A program made the translations under genes and the position numbers. Shown here one piece after another: positions 32,768-42,145 of a stretch of 64,000 nt of DNA; positions within the stretch are counted from its first letter, which is position 1, and every line of letters starts with the position of its first letter. A model generated the notes under the pieces. That model was not told the origin of the DNA and did no database searches. It worked only from the letters and a program-made list of their open reading frames with translations. The stretch is taken from contig NZ_JAMZEB010000002.1 in assembly GCF_024172165.1 (NCBI RefSeq), positions 7,972,501 to 8,036,500 of the forward strand, given 5' to 3'. Origin of the DNA: Nonomuraea thailandensis (GTDB lineage Bacteria; Actinomycetota; Actinomycetes; Streptosporangiales; Streptosporangiaceae).

Positions 32768-33388
32768 ATGTCGCACGCCATCCTCGACCTCGTCGAGCAG
32801 GTGATGTCGTCGCCGTGGTTGTATGTCGCGCTGTTCGCCCTGGCGCTGCTCGACGGGTTCTTCCCCGTCGTGCCCGCCGAGACGTCGGTGATCACCGCGG
32901 GGGTGTTCGCCGCCGCGTCCGGCGGGCCGAACCTGGCTCTGGTCATCGTGGTGGCCGCGCTCGGCGCGTTCGCCGGGGACCACATCTCCTACCTGATCGG
33001 CAACAGGTCGGCAGGCAGGCTGCGCGGCAAGAAGGCGTTCGTCTGGGCGCGGGGGGCCCTGGCGGAGCGGGGCGGCCTCGTCCTGGTCGTGGCCAGGTAC
33101 ATCCCCGGTGGGCGTACCGCGACCACGCTGACCATGGGCGCGGTGCGGCATCCGCTGCGCTCGTTCACCTTCTTCGACCTGATCGCGACGAGCTCGTGGG
33201 CGGTGTACTCCGGGCTGATCGGCTACTTCGGCGGGATGGCGTTCGAGAACGACCCGATCAAGGGCCTGCTGCTCGGCCTGGGCATCGCGCTGTCCATCAC
33301 CGCCGTGGTGGAGATCGTGCGATGGGTCAGGAAGCAGCGCGCCATCAAGGCTTCCCCGGAACGTCTTCCTGCGGACACGTCCGTTTGA
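32768..33388 (+). CDS. DedA family membrane protein
   Basis: The 206-residue protein has the DedA/SNARE-associated fold: ALLDGFFPVVPAETSVITAG near the N-terminus, GDHISYLIGNRSAG, and ARYIPGGRTATTLTMGAV. It has four to five helices. DedA proteins are proton-coupled lipid-carrier flippases or envelope-maintenance proteins. It begins a rightward run with a DMT transporter and a GT4 glycosyltransferase, consistent with envelope-lipid work. Confidence 0.9.
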   Translation: MSHAILDLVEQVMSSPWLYVALFALALLDGFFPVVPAETSVITAGVFAAASGGPNLALVIVVAALGAFAGDHISYLIGNRSAGRLRGKKAFVWARGALAERGGLVLVVARYIPGGRTATTLTMGAVRHPLRSFTFFDLIATSSWAVYSGLIGYFGGMAFENDPIKGLLLGLGIALSITAVVEIVRWVRKQRAIKASPERLPADTSV

Positions 33389-33424
33389 CCCTGCCTGGCA
33401 ACCATCCGTCTGAAAGGAGTGCGC

Positions 33425-34237
33425 ATGACTGTGCTGGCCGCGGTGATCGCCCTGGTCGGTTCGCTGTTCTTCGCGCTCGGAGCCGCGCTGCAGCAGTTCG
33501 AGGCGGTCGGCTCCGCCAAGCCGGGGCTGCTCGCGCTGCTCCGGAGGCCACGCTGGCTGCTCGGCGGCGTGTCCATCCTGGCGGGTGGTGGCCTGCACAT
33601 CGTCGCACTCGGGCTCGGACCGCTGACGATCGTGCAGCCGATGGGGGTGGCCAGTCTGCTGTTCGCGCTGCCCCTCGCGGCGACGCTGCACGGCCGCAGG
33701 CCCTCACGCGCCGAGCTGGTGTCCGCCGGCGTGGTCGCGGCCGGCCTGATCGGGCTGGTGCTGCTGGTCCCCGAGTCGCACGGCCCGACCCACCTCAGCC
33801 CGAACGGCGTGCTCACGCTGCTGGGCGTGGCGGGGGTGGCGGCGGTGCTGCTGTGGGCCGCCTCGCGGGTGGTCTCGCCCGCCGGCCGGGCGGCGCTGCT
33901 GGCGACCAGCTCAGGAGTGCTGTACGGCGCCACCGCCACCCTCATGCGGGTGCTGGTGGACGGCGACTGGAACTGGTGGTACCTGCTGGCACTGCCGGTC
34001 CCCGCGCTGCTGGCGCTGATGATGCTCCAGCGCGCCTACGCCGTCGGGCACTTCGGCGTCTCCTTCGCCTCGCTGCAGATCGCCGACCCGCTGACCGCGG
34101 TGGCGTTCGGCGCGCTGCTGCTGGGCGAGCCGCTGCCGACCGGGATCCTGCCGGTCGTGGCGGCCCTGCTGACCGCCGCGGGCACCGTCGCCCTGGCGCG
34201 GACCAGCCCGCTGGAGGCCCACCACGACCCCGCATGA
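33425..34237 (+). CDS. DMT/EamA-type transporter
   Basis: The 270-residue protein has nine to ten helices arranged as two related halves: IVQPMGVASLLFALPLAATL in the first and IADPLTAVAFGALLLGEPL in the second. The second is the typical EamA motif. ATG 33425 has AAAGGAG 6 nt upstream; a GTG at 33419 is too close to that site. It follows the DedA gene by 36 bp. Substrate unknown. Confidence 0.85.
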   Translation: MTVLAAVIALVGSLFFALGAALQQFEAVGSAKPGLLALLRRPRWLLGGVSILAGGGLHIVALGLGPLTIVQPMGVASLLFALPLAATLHGRRPSRAELVSAGVVAAGLIGLVLLVPESHGPTHLSPNGVLTLLGVAGVAAVLLWAASRVVSPAGRAALLATSSGVLYGATATLMRVLVDGDWNWWYLLALPVPALLALMMLQRAYAVGHFGVSFASLQIADPLTAVAFGALLLGEPLPTGILPVVAALLTAAGTVALARTSPLEAHHDPA

Positions 34238-34292
34238 GATCGCCCCGTTCACGGCTCTCCCCAAGCCATCCCTGACATCGGAGTTCATCGAC

Positions 34293-35504
34293 ATGGCCAT
34301 GCCCCTGCACAGCGTCCCCGACCTCGCCGCGCTCTCCCCCGCCCCGGAGCGCCCGCGCCGCATCCTCATCTCGTCCGACACCTACCCACCCGACGTGAAC
34401 GGCGCCGCCTACTTCACCCATCGCCTGGCCACCGGCCTGGCCGCCCGGGGCAACGAGGTGCACGTGATCTGCCAGTCGGACGTGGGCCCGGCCAGCGCCG
34501 ACGTGGCCGACGGCGTGATCGTGCACCGGCTGCGCTCGGCGCCGCTGCTGGTCCACCCGACCATGCGCTTCACCGTGCCGACCAGGCTCGACCGGCTCGT
34601 CTCCATCATCAAGCCCGACGTGCTGCACACCCAGGGTCACTTCGTGGTCGGCAGGGCCGCCATGGCCGCCGCCCGCCGGGCCGGCGTGCCGATCGTGGCC
34701 ACCAACCACTTCATGCCCGACAACCTCTTCCAGTTCGCCCACATCCCCGCGCGGCTGCGGGAGAAGGCGGGCAAGCTGGCCTGGCGCGACTTCAGCCGCG
34801 TCTTCAACCGCGCCGACCACATCACCACGCCCACCCCGCTGGCCGCCAAGCTGCTGTCCGACCAGGGCTTCGGGCGCGACGTCGAGCCGGTCTCCTGCGG
34901 CATCGACCTGACCAGGTTCCACCCGCACGCCGAGCCCAAGGCGTGGGCGCGCAAGATGTTCGACCTGCCCGACCGGCCCACGATCCTGTTCGTCGGCCGC
35001 CTGGACGAGGAGAAGCGCCTCGACGAGGTGATCCGCGCGCTGCCGCTGGTGCTCAACGAGACCGACGCGCAGGTCGCCTTCGTCGGCAAGGGCAACCAGC
35101 GGGAGGAGCTGACGCAGCTGGCCAGGCGCATCGGCGTGAGCGAGCGGGTGTTCTTCCTCGGCTTCGTGGCCGACGAGAACATGCCGCAGGCCTTCTCCGC
35201 CGCCGACGTGTTCGCCATGCCGGGCGTCGCCGAGCTGCAGAGCATCGCCACGCTGGAGGCCATGGCCTCGGGGCTGCCCGTGGTGGCCGCCGACGCGATG
35301 GCGCTGCCGCACCTGGTGGACGACAACGGCTACCTCTACCAGCCGGGCGACGTGGTCGCGCTGGCCCGGCACCTGACCGCGATCCTCGCCGACGACGGCC
35401 TGCGCGCCCGGCTCGGCAAGGCCAGCAGGGAGCTGGCACTCACCCATGACGACCAGGCGTCGCTCGCCCGGTTCGAGCGGATCTATGACGAGGTGATGCG
35501 ATGA
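34293..35504 (+). CDS. GT4 family glycosyltransferase
   Basis: The 403-residue GT-B enzyme has an N-terminal Rossmann half (ILISSDTYPPDVNGAAYFTHRLATGLAARGNEV) and a C-terminal half with FVGRLDEEKRLDEVI, then the donor-binding ELQSIATLEAMASGLPVVA (EX7E). It most resembles PimB/MgtA/diacylglycerol glucosyltransferases that build glycolipids at the membrane face. The next gene overlaps by 4 bp. The acceptor is not determinable. Confidence 0.9.
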   Translation: MAMPLHSVPDLAALSPAPERPRRILISSDTYPPDVNGAAYFTHRLATGLAARGNEVHVICQSDVGPASADVADGVIVHRLRSAPLLVHPTMRFTVPTRLDRLVSIIKPDVLHTQGHFVVGRAAMAAARRAGVPIVATNHFMPDNLFQFAHIPARLREKAGKLAWRDFSRVFNRADHITTPTPLAAKLLSDQGFGRDVEPVSCGIDLTRFHPHAEPKAWARKMFDLPDRPTILFVGRLDEEKRLDEVIRALPLVLNETDAQVAFVGKGNQREELTQLARRIGVSERVFFLGFVADENMPQAFSAADVFAMPGVAELQSIATLEAMASGLPVVAADAMALPHLVDDNGYLYQPGDVVALARHLTAILADDGLRARLGKASRELALTHDDQASLARFERIYDEVMR

Positions 35505-36181
35505 CGCCCAGGCAGAGCGTCTGGGGCACGATGATCGGCACGCTGGTGTCGGCCGGTGCGCTCGCGTACGCGGACGTGGCGCTGCCCACCCAGGTGCTGC
35601 TCAGTGACTACGCGCTGGTCTCCGGCGGGCTGGTGCCCGTGCTGATCGGGATGCTCGCGCTGGCGGCGGCCTGCCTGTGCCTGGCGTACGGGCTGGTCAC
35701 CCTCGACCCGGCGCGCACCGCGCCCACCCGGGTGCTGCTGGTGGCCGGGGCGGCGGGCCTGATGATGAGCGCGATCTTCCCGACCGACCCGGGTACCTCG
35801 CAGATCGGCACGGTCTCCGGCGAGATCCACCGCTGGTCGGCGGCGGTCGTGTTCACCTCGCTGCCGGTCGCCGGCTGGATCCTGGCCAAGGGCAGGGCGG
35901 CCGCGCCCCGCTGGAACGCGGTGCGCGCGCTGAGCGTGGCCGCCGCGGCGACGCTCGCGATCTACCTGGCGGCCCACCCTGCCACCATCACCTCGTCGCT
36001 GATCAACGGCGCCGGCTACTACGGGACGCTGGAGCGCGGCGTCGTGCTGGCCGAGATGGCGCTGCTCATCGCCATGGCGCTGGCCGCCTTCTCCGGCCGG
36101 GCCGTCGCGAAGAGCGAGCCCGTCCCCGCCGAGCCGGCCGAGGCCACCGGGCACGAGCGTGAGGAACGGCTCGCCGCCTGA
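35501..36181 (+). CDS. DUF998 membrane protein
   Basis: The 226-residue protein has six helices. The IFPTDPG motif (about 90-96) after the third helix, followed by GEIHRWSAAVVF, is characteristic of DUF998. It is translationally coupled to the GT4 gene (ATGA, 35501-35504), which suggests a joint role in a glycolipid pathway. Family function unknown. Confidence 0.85.
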   Translation: MTPRQSVWGTMIGTLVSAGALAYADVALPTQVLLSDYALVSGGLVPVLIGMLALAAACLCLAYGLVTLDPARTAPTRVLLVAGAAGLMMSAIFPTDPGTSQIGTVSGEIHRWSAAVVFTSLPVAGWILAKGRAAAPRWNAVRALSVAAAATLAIYLAAHPATITSSLINGAGYYGTLERGVVLAEMALLIAMALAAFSGRAVAKSEPVPAEPAEATGHEREERLAA

Positions 36182-36235
36182 TCGCCCCGCGACACTTCGA
36201 CCGCCGCCGAAAGGACTTCGCCCTAGCGTGACCTC

Positions 36236-36961
36236 ATGCTCATCACACGTCATGCCGAAGCCGCGGCGGTGCTCTCCGACACCAGGTACGTGCCGCCACC
36301 CGTACGCCAGGACGGCGCGGAAGGAACGCTGGCCTGGCTGCGCGCCCGCGTGTCCCGGTTCAGCGCCGGCGAGACGCACGCGCGGCGGCGCCACGAGCTG
36401 ACCGGGCTCCTGGCCGGGCTGGACCCCGCCGGGCTGCGATCGGCCGCCGGGGCGCTGACCAGGCAGCGGGGCGGTGACTGGCGAGGCGTGCCGACGGCCG
36501 TGCTGGGGGCCGCGCTGGGCGTCCAGGACACCGGTGCGGTGCCCGCCGCCGCGGCCGGCTACCTGTCGGGCGAGGAGAGCCCGCAGGCCGACGCCGCCGT
36601 GGCCGAGCTGCTGAAGCTGGCCGGCGTCCCGGTGATCACGCTGCTGCTGCAGGCGCACTCCGCCACGGAGGGCCTCATCGAGACCGCACTCCGGCACGCC
36701 GCCCCCGGCCAGGACATCGACGAGCTGCTGCGCGAGACGCTCAGCCAGGATCCGCCGCTGCGGGCCACCCGGAGGCTGGACACGCACACCGGCGACGAGG
36801 TGACCATCGACCTGGTGGCCGTCAACCGCGACCCCGACGCGTTCGACCCCGCGCGCGGCCACGTCCCGCACCTGACGTTCGGCCACGGCGTGCGCCCCTG
36901 CCCCGCCCCCGCTCACGCGCTCGCGCTGGCCGCGGGCGTCCTGGAGGGACTGCTGAAGTGA
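36236..36961 (+). CDS. Miniature cytochrome P450-like protein
   Basis: The 241-residue protein has P450 landmarks in the right order: MLITRHAEAAAVLSDTRY (N-terminal beta segment), THARRRHEL (helix C), LLLQAHSATEGLI (helix I-like), DELLRETLSQDPPLRATRR (helix K), and heme-loop-like FGHGVRPCPAPAHALA with Cys222. Normal P450s are about 400 residues, and the ExxR helix-K motif reads ETLS. Compaction and loss of ExxR make ordinary monooxygenase activity doubtful. The stop overlaps the next gene by 4 bp (GTGA). Confidence 0.7.
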   Translation: MLITRHAEAAAVLSDTRYVPPPVRQDGAEGTLAWLRARVSRFSAGETHARRRHELTGLLAGLDPAGLRSAAGALTRQRGGDWRGVPTAVLGAALGVQDTGAVPAAAAGYLSGEESPQADAAVAELLKLAGVPVITLLLQAHSATEGLIETALRHAAPGQDIDELLRETLSQDPPLRATRRLDTHTGDEVTIDLVAVNRDPDAFDPARGHVPHLTFGHGVRPCPAPAHALALAAGVLEGLLK

Positions 36962-37698
36962 ACTTCCACGACCTGCACCGCCCCGGCGACCCGCTGCTGC
37001 TGCCCAACGCCTGGGACTACGGCTCGGCGGCCCACCTGGCCGCGCACGGCTTCCCCGCGATCGGCACGACCAGCCTCGGCGTGGCCGCCGTGCATGGCAG
37101 GCCCGACGGGGCCGGCGCCACCAGGGCGGAGACGATCGAGCTGGCGGAGGCGATCAGCGGCCTGGGCGTCCTGGTGACGGTGGACATCGAGGGCGGGTTC
37201 AGCGACGACCCCGCCGAGGTGGGCGAGCTGGTGGCGGGCCTGGCCGCGCTGGGCGTGGCGGGCGTCAACCTGGAGGACGGCCGCCCGGACGGCACGCTGC
37301 GCCCCATCGGGTTGCAGCAGCGGATCATCGAGGCGGCCAAGGGGCACGGGGTGTTCGTCAACGCGCGCACGGACACGTACTGGCTGGGCTCCGGCGAAGG
37401 CACCCGCGAGCGGCTGGACGCCTACGGGCACGCCGACGGCGTCTTCGTGCCGGGGCTGAACGACCTGGACGAGATCGCGAAGCTGGCGGCGAGCACGCCG
37501 CTGCCGCTCAACGTGCTCTACCAGCAGGGCGGGCCCGGCCTGGCCCGGCTGGCCGAGGCCGGGGTGGCCAGGGTGAGCACCGGGTCGCTGCTCTACCGGG
37601 CCGCGCTGGCGGCGGCGCTGGGCACGGCGCTCGGCGTCCGCGGCGAGCAGGCTCCGGGGATCCCGACATATAACGAGATCGCCGCTCGATTGCCGTGA
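36958..37698 (+). CDS. Isocitrate lyase/PEP mutase family protein
   Basis: The 246-residue TIM barrel has LLLPNAWDYGSA at the N-terminus, VDIEGGFSDDP (metal-binding region), GVNLEDG and VNARTDTY. These are typical of the PEP-mutase/ICL superfamily branch that includes methylisocitrate-lyase-like and oxaloacetate-hydrolase-like enzymes. GTG 36958 is coupled to the P450-like gene. The reaction is unknown, though 2-oxoacid C-C or C-P chemistry is expected. Confidence 0.88.
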   Translation: MNFHDLHRPGDPLLLPNAWDYGSAAHLAAHGFPAIGTTSLGVAAVHGRPDGAGATRAETIELAEAISGLGVLVTVDIEGGFSDDPAEVGELVAGLAALGVAGVNLEDGRPDGTLRPIGLQQRIIEAAKGHGVFVNARTDTYWLGSGEGTRERLDAYGHADGVFVPGLNDLDEIAKLAASTPLPLNVLYQQGGPGLARLAEAGVARVSTGSLLYRAALAAALGTALGVRGEQAPGIPTYNEIAARLP

Positions 37699-37702
37699 TA
37701 AT
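37697..37702 (+). promoter_or_regulatory. -10 element implying a leaderless BTAD regulator mRNA
   Basis: GATAAT (37697-37702) lies 7 nt before the ATG at 37709, so transcription would start at or next to the start codon. No Shine-Dalgarno sequence is present. The -35 is not clear. Confidence 0.4.
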
Positions 37703-37708
37703 CGAGAC

Positions 37709-40600
37709 ATGCGCTTCCAGATCCTCGGGCCCACGAACGTGCTGGGCGAGGACGGCCGGCCGGTCACGCTCGGCGGCCCCCGCGTACGTGCCCTGCTGAC
37801 GCTGCTCGCCCTGCACGCCGGCCGCATCGTCGGCGCGGAGCAGCTCGTGGACGGCATGTACGGCCCCCGACCTCCCGAGGGCGTGGCCAACGCGCTGCAG
37901 TCGCAGGTGTCCCGGCTGCGCCGGGCGCTGGGGCGGGACCTGGTGGAGTTCCACCCGGCCGGGTACCGGCTGGTCGCCGACCCGCGGGACGTGGACGCGC
38001 GCAGGTTCGAGCTGCTGACGGCCGAGGGCAGGCAGGCGCTGGCCGGCGGCGACCCCGGGCGGGCGGCTGCTCTGCTGCGCGAGGCGCTGGAGCTGTGGCG
38101 GGGCGCGCCGCTCGCCGACGCCCCGCACGCCGAGGCCGCCGCGGCGGCCCTGGAGGAGCTGCGGCTGGCCGCCACGGAGGACCGCGCGCAGGCGGACCTC
38201 GACCTCGGCAGGCACCGGGAGCTGGTGGCCGAGCTGAGCCAGCTCACGACCGCGCACCCGCTGCGCGAGCGGCTGCGCGCCCAGCTCATGCGCGCCCTGT
38301 ACGGCAGCGGCCGGCAGGCGGAGGCGCTGACCGTCTACGAGGAGACCAGGAAGCTGCTGGACGACGAGCTGGGCATCGAGCCCGGCGCCGAGCTGGCCGC
38401 GGCCCACCTGGCCGTCCTCAGAGCCGACCCCGCGCTCGGCCCCGCGCTCCCGCCCGGCACCACGCCCCCGCAACCCTCGACGCCCGGGGCCGCAGCCCCG
38501 GCGGGGACGGCCGGCCAGGGCGGGGCCGGGCAGCCGGCCAGGCGGGGGCTGCGGGCGCAGCTCACCAGCTTCGTGGGCCGCGCCGAGGAGCTGGCGCAGG
38601 TCGGGTCCAGGCTCCGGGACAGCAGGCTCGTCACGCTGATCGGCCCGGGCGGCGCGGGCAAGACGCGGCTGGCGATCGAGACGGCCGCGCAGGAGCCGGG
38701 CGACGTGTGCTTCGTGCCGCTCGCCCCCGTCTCCGACGGCGACGGCGTGCCGCAGGCCGTGCTGGCCGCCCTCGGCGTGCGCGACGCCCTGCTGAACATC
38801 AACGGCCGGCCCACCCTGGACCCCGAGGCCAGGCTCGTCGCCGCGCTGGCCGAACGCGAGCTGCTGCTGGTGCTGGACAACTGCGAGCACCTCGTGACGG
38901 CCACCGCCGAGCTGGCCGACCACCTGCTGGCCGCCTGCCCCGACCTGCGCGTGCTGGTGACGGGCAGGGAGGCGCTGGGCATCACGGGCGAGTCGATCCT
39001 GCCCGTGGCGCCGCTGCGGCTGCCGCCCGCCGAGACCGACGAGCCGCTCGGCTATCCCTCGGTGCGGCTGTTCGCCGACCGCGCCGCCGCCGTGCGGCCC
39101 GGCTTCGCGGTGGACGCGGGCAACGCCGGGCACGTCGTACGCATCTGCCGGGCCCTCGACGGGCTGCCGCTGGCCATCGAGCTGGCGGCGGCGCGGCTGC
39201 GTACGCTGTCGATCGCCGACGTCGCGGCCCGGCTCGACGACCGGTTCAGGCTGCTGACCCGCGGCAGCCGCACGGCGCTGCCCCGGCACCAGACGCTGCA
39301 CGCGGTCGTGGCGTGGAGCTGGGACCTGCTGGACGAGAGCGAGCAGGTGATGGCCAGGCGGCTGAGCACGTTCGTGGCGGGGGCCCGGCCCGAGGCGGCC
39401 GAGCGGGTGTGCGGGCTGCCGGAGGAGGTGCTGTTCTCGCTGGCGGAGAAGTCGCTGGTGGAGTTCGCGGACGGGCGCTTCAGGATGCTGGAGACGATCC
39501 GGGCGTTCTGCGCGGAGCGGCTGATGGAGTCGGGCGAAGGCGACACGATCCGCGACGCGCACGCCCACTACTACCTCGACCTGATGCTGACGGCCGACCC
39601 GATGCTGCGTACGGGCACGCAGATGGAGTGGCTGGCCAGGCTCGACGAGGAGAGCGGCGACCTCGACGCGGCCGTGCGCTGGGCGACCGAGACCGGGCAG
39701 TTCGAGCTGGGCATGCGGCTGCTGGCCCAGAGCGCCTGTTACTGGTGGATGCGCGGCCACCGCACCGCGAGCGCGAACCTGGCCGCCGCGCTGCTGGCCG
39801 CGCTGGGCGATACGCGCGTGCCCGGCCTCAAGGAGGAGTACAGCATGTGCGTGCTCATCGTGGCCTGGGCCGGAGGCATGGACGAGCCGCTGCGCGAGCG
39901 GCTGGCCGAGGTGCGGCGGCTGCTGCCGATCGACTACGTGCCGGTGCGGGTCGAGTTCATGATGATGCTGCTGTCGATGTTCACGGGGCCGCCCGACGAC
40001 TTCGGGGCGATGCAGGAGTTCTACCTGGCCGCGGTCAGCGGCCTGTCGCCGTGGAAGAAGGCGCTGGCCAACTGCGGCCACGCGTTCGTCCTGCAGATCC
40101 TCGGCCGGATCGACGAGGCGCTGAACCATTTCGAGCTCAGCCTGGCGGGGTTCAGGGCCATCGGGGAGCGGTGGGGCATGGTGCTGGTGCTGTCCGGGCT
40201 CGGGGCGCTGCGCCAGCGGGAGGGCGACTACGCGGCGGCGCACGCGCTCGCCGACGAGGCGCTCGCGCTGGCACGCGAGCTGGGCTCGGCCACGGAGACC
40301 GCCGAGGGGCTGTGCCGCCGCGCCGACGCGCGAAGCCCCCTGGGCGACGTGGAGGGCGCGCGAGCGGACTACGCGGAGGCGGCCGAGCTGTCGCGCCGCA
40401 ACGGCTCCATGGAGACCCTGGCCTGGGCCCTGCTCGGGCTGGGGCTGGTCGAGGTGGAGCGCGGCGACCCGGACGCCGCCCGTGCGCTGCTGGTCCAGGC
40501 GCGCGAGGTGTGCCCCCGCGGCTGGTACAGCACCGAGGACACCCGCTGCCGCATCGACACCGCGCTGGCGCAGATCAGCGACTCGGTCAGCGAACGGTAG
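37709..40600 (+). CDS. AfsR/SARP-type regulator with BTAD, NB-ARC and TPR domains
   Basis: The 963-residue protein has an OmpR-like winged helix (1-90, FQILGPTNV...RVRALLTLLALHAGRIV), a BTAD domain (about 95-245) and a Pro/Ala linker. An NB-ARC ATPase with Walker A GPGGAGKTRLA (about 312) and LLLVLDNCEHL follows, then TPR-like helices. Such proteins activate pathway genes in actinomycetes. The downstream MFS exporter (36 bp away) is the likely linked function; no biosynthetic cluster is in view. Confidence 0.92.
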   Translation: MRFQILGPTNVLGEDGRPVTLGGPRVRALLTLLALHAGRIVGAEQLVDGMYGPRPPEGVANALQSQVSRLRRALGRDLVEFHPAGYRLVADPRDVDARRFELLTAEGRQALAGGDPGRAAALLREALELWRGAPLADAPHAEAAAAALEELRLAATEDRAQADLDLGRHRELVAELSQLTTAHPLRERLRAQLMRALYGSGRQAEALTVYEETRKLLDDELGIEPGAELAAAHLAVLRADPALGPALPPGTTPPQPSTPGAAAPAGTAGQGGAGQPARRGLRAQLTSFVGRAEELAQVGSRLRDSRLVTLIGPGGAGKTRLAIETAAQEPGDVCFVPLAPVSDGDGVPQAVLAALGVRDALLNINGRPTLDPEARLVAALAERELLLVLDNCEHLVTATAELADHLLAACPDLRVLVTGREALGITGESILPVAPLRLPPAETDEPLGYPSVRLFADRAAAVRPGFAVDAGNAGHVVRICRALDGLPLAIELAAARLRTLSIADVAARLDDRFRLLTRGSRTALPRHQTLHAVVAWSWDLLDESEQVMARRLSTFVAGARPEAAERVCGLPEEVLFSLAEKSLVEFADGRFRMLETIRAFCAERLMESGEGDTIRDAHAHYYLDLMLTADPMLRTGTQMEWLARLDEESGDLDAAVRWATETGQFELGMRLLAQSACYWWMRGHRTASANLAAALLAALGDTRVPGLKEEYSMCVLIVAWAGGMDEPLRERLAEVRRLLPIDYVPVRVEFMMMLLSMFTGPPDDFGAMQEFYLAAVSGLSPWKKALANCGHAFVLQILGRIDEALNHFELSLAGFRAIGERWGMVLVLSGLGALRQREGDYAAAHALADEALALARELGSATETAEGLCRRADARSPLGDVEGARADYAEAAELSRRNGSMETLAWALLGLGLVEVERGDPDAARALLVQAREVCPRGWYSTEDTRCRIDTALAQISDSVSER

Positions 40601-40635
40601 GCCCGCCGTCAGCCGCCCTCATCAGAGTGTGCGGC

Positions 40636-42144
40636 ATGAAGAACAAATGGGCCTGTCTGGCCATCGCCTGCCTGGCCACGCTGCTGCTCTCCCTGGATCT
40701 CACGGTCCTGCACCTGGCCCTGCCCCGGCTGGTGGCCGACCTCGGCGCGACCTCCACGCAACTGCTGTGGATCGGCGACATGTACGGCTTCGCGCTGGCC
40801 GGCCTGCTCGTCACCATGGGCAACCTCGGCGACCGCATCGGCCGCAAGCGCCTGCTCCTGATCGGCGCCGTCGCGTTCGGCGCCGCCTCCGTGGTCACCG
40901 CGTACGCGCCCACCCCCGAGCTGCTGATCGCGGCCAGGGCGCTGCTGGGCGTGGCCGGCGCCACGATCATGCCCTCGACCTTGTCGATCATCCGGAACGT
41001 GTTCACGGAGCCGGGCGAGCGCACCGCGGCCATCGGCGTCTGGAGCGGGATGAGCGCGGCGGGCTTCGCCGTCGGCCCCGTGGTCGGGGGCGTGCTGCTC
41101 GACCACTTCTGGTGGGGCTCGGTCTTCCTGATCAACGTGCCGATCATGGCGCTGGTGCTGGTGGGCGGCGTCCTGGTGCTGCCGGAGTCGCGCAACCCGT
41201 ACGCGGGCCGGATCGACCTCGTCAGTGTGGCGCTGTCGTTCACCGGCATCGTGACGGCCATCTACGCGATCAAGGAGGCGGCGCACAAGGGCGTCGGGCA
41301 CCTGGACGTGGCGGCTGCGGGCCTGGCGGGGGCCGTGCTGCTGGCGCTGTTCGTGTGGCGGCAGACCACGCTCGCCGAGCCGCTCATCGACGTGCGGCTC
41401 TTCGCGCGGCGCGCGTTCACCGCCTCGATCCTGACGAACCTGCTGGCGATCTTCGCCATGTCGGCCATGATGCTGATGTTCGCCTGGTACCTGCAGCTGG
41501 TGCTCGGCTGGTCGCCGCTGCAGGCGGGGCTGGCGCAGCTCCCCGGCGGGCTGAGCGGCGCGGTGGGCGGCGTGCTGGCCGCCAGGCTCATCCGGCACCT
41601 CGGCAGGAACGGCGTGGTCGCGCTGGGCCTGGCCATGAACGCGGGCTCGTTCCTCTACTACGCCACGCTCGGCACCGAGCTGAACTACCTGACCCTGCTG
41701 CCCGTCATGGTGATCGGCGGCATGGGCGTCGGGTTCGCCTTCACCGTCAACAACGACAACGTGCTGGCCACGGCGCCGCGGCAGCGTGCGGGGGCCGCCG
41801 CCGCGGTGTCGGAGACCGCGTTCGAGCTGGGCGGCGCGCTCGGCATCGCGATCCTGGGCACGGTGCTGACCAGCGCCTACCGGGCCGGCCTGGAGGTGCC
41901 CGCCGGGGTCCCGGCCGAGGCCGCCGGTGAGTCGATCGCGGGAGCGCTGAACCTGGCCGCCGCGCTCCCCGGCGAGCAGGCCGCCCAGCTCGTACGGGCG
42001 GCGCAGGCGGCCTTCGTCGAGGCCGTGCACCTCACCTCGCTCGTCACGGCGGGCCTGCTGGCCGTGGTGGCGGTGCTCGCCCTGGTGGGCCTGCGCGGCG
42101 TGCCGAAGGTCATCCCGGAGGAGGTGCTGTCCGGCGCGCACTAG
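40636..42144 (+). CDS. MFS transporter, DHA2 (EmrB/QacA) type
   Basis: The 502-residue protein has 14 predicted helices. It has the motif LLSLDLTVLHLALPRL in the first helix (motif D1 type), GNLGDRIGRKRLLL (motif A) and AGFAVGPVVGGVLLDHFWWGSVFLINVP (motif C). DHA2 members export drugs and natural products with protons. It is probably controlled by the BTAD regulator immediately upstream. ATG 40636 lacks a clear ribosome site. Its stop is 1 bp from the convergent stop of the beta-lactamase-like gene. Confidence 0.92.
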   Translation: MKNKWACLAIACLATLLLSLDLTVLHLALPRLVADLGATSTQLLWIGDMYGFALAGLLVTMGNLGDRIGRKRLLLIGAVAFGAASVVTAYAPTPELLIAARALLGVAGATIMPSTLSIIRNVFTEPGERTAAIGVWSGMSAAGFAVGPVVGGVLLDHFWWGSVFLINVPIMALVLVGGVLVLPESRNPYAGRIDLVSVALSFTGIVTAIYAIKEAAHKGVGHLDVAAAGLAGAVLLALFVWRQTTLAEPLIDVRLFARRAFTASILTNLLAIFAMSAMMLMFAWYLQLVLGWSPLQAGLAQLPGGLSGAVGGVLAARLIRHLGRNGVVALGLAMNAGSFLYYATLGTELNYLTLLPVMVIGGMGVGFAFTVNNDNVLATAPRQRAGAAAAVSETAFELGGALGIAILGTVLTSAYRAGLEVPAGVPAEAAGESIAGALNLAAALPGEQAAQLVRAAQAAFVEAVHLTSLVTAGLLAVVAVLALVGLRGVPKVIPEEVLSGAH

Positions 42145-42145
42145 C

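Noticed and set aside
37508..40243. A 911-codon open frame on the - strand opposite the BTAD regulator
   Set aside because: Its composition is a His/Gln/Arg-rich shadow, it has no ribosome site, and it lies fully within a recognised gene on the other strand.
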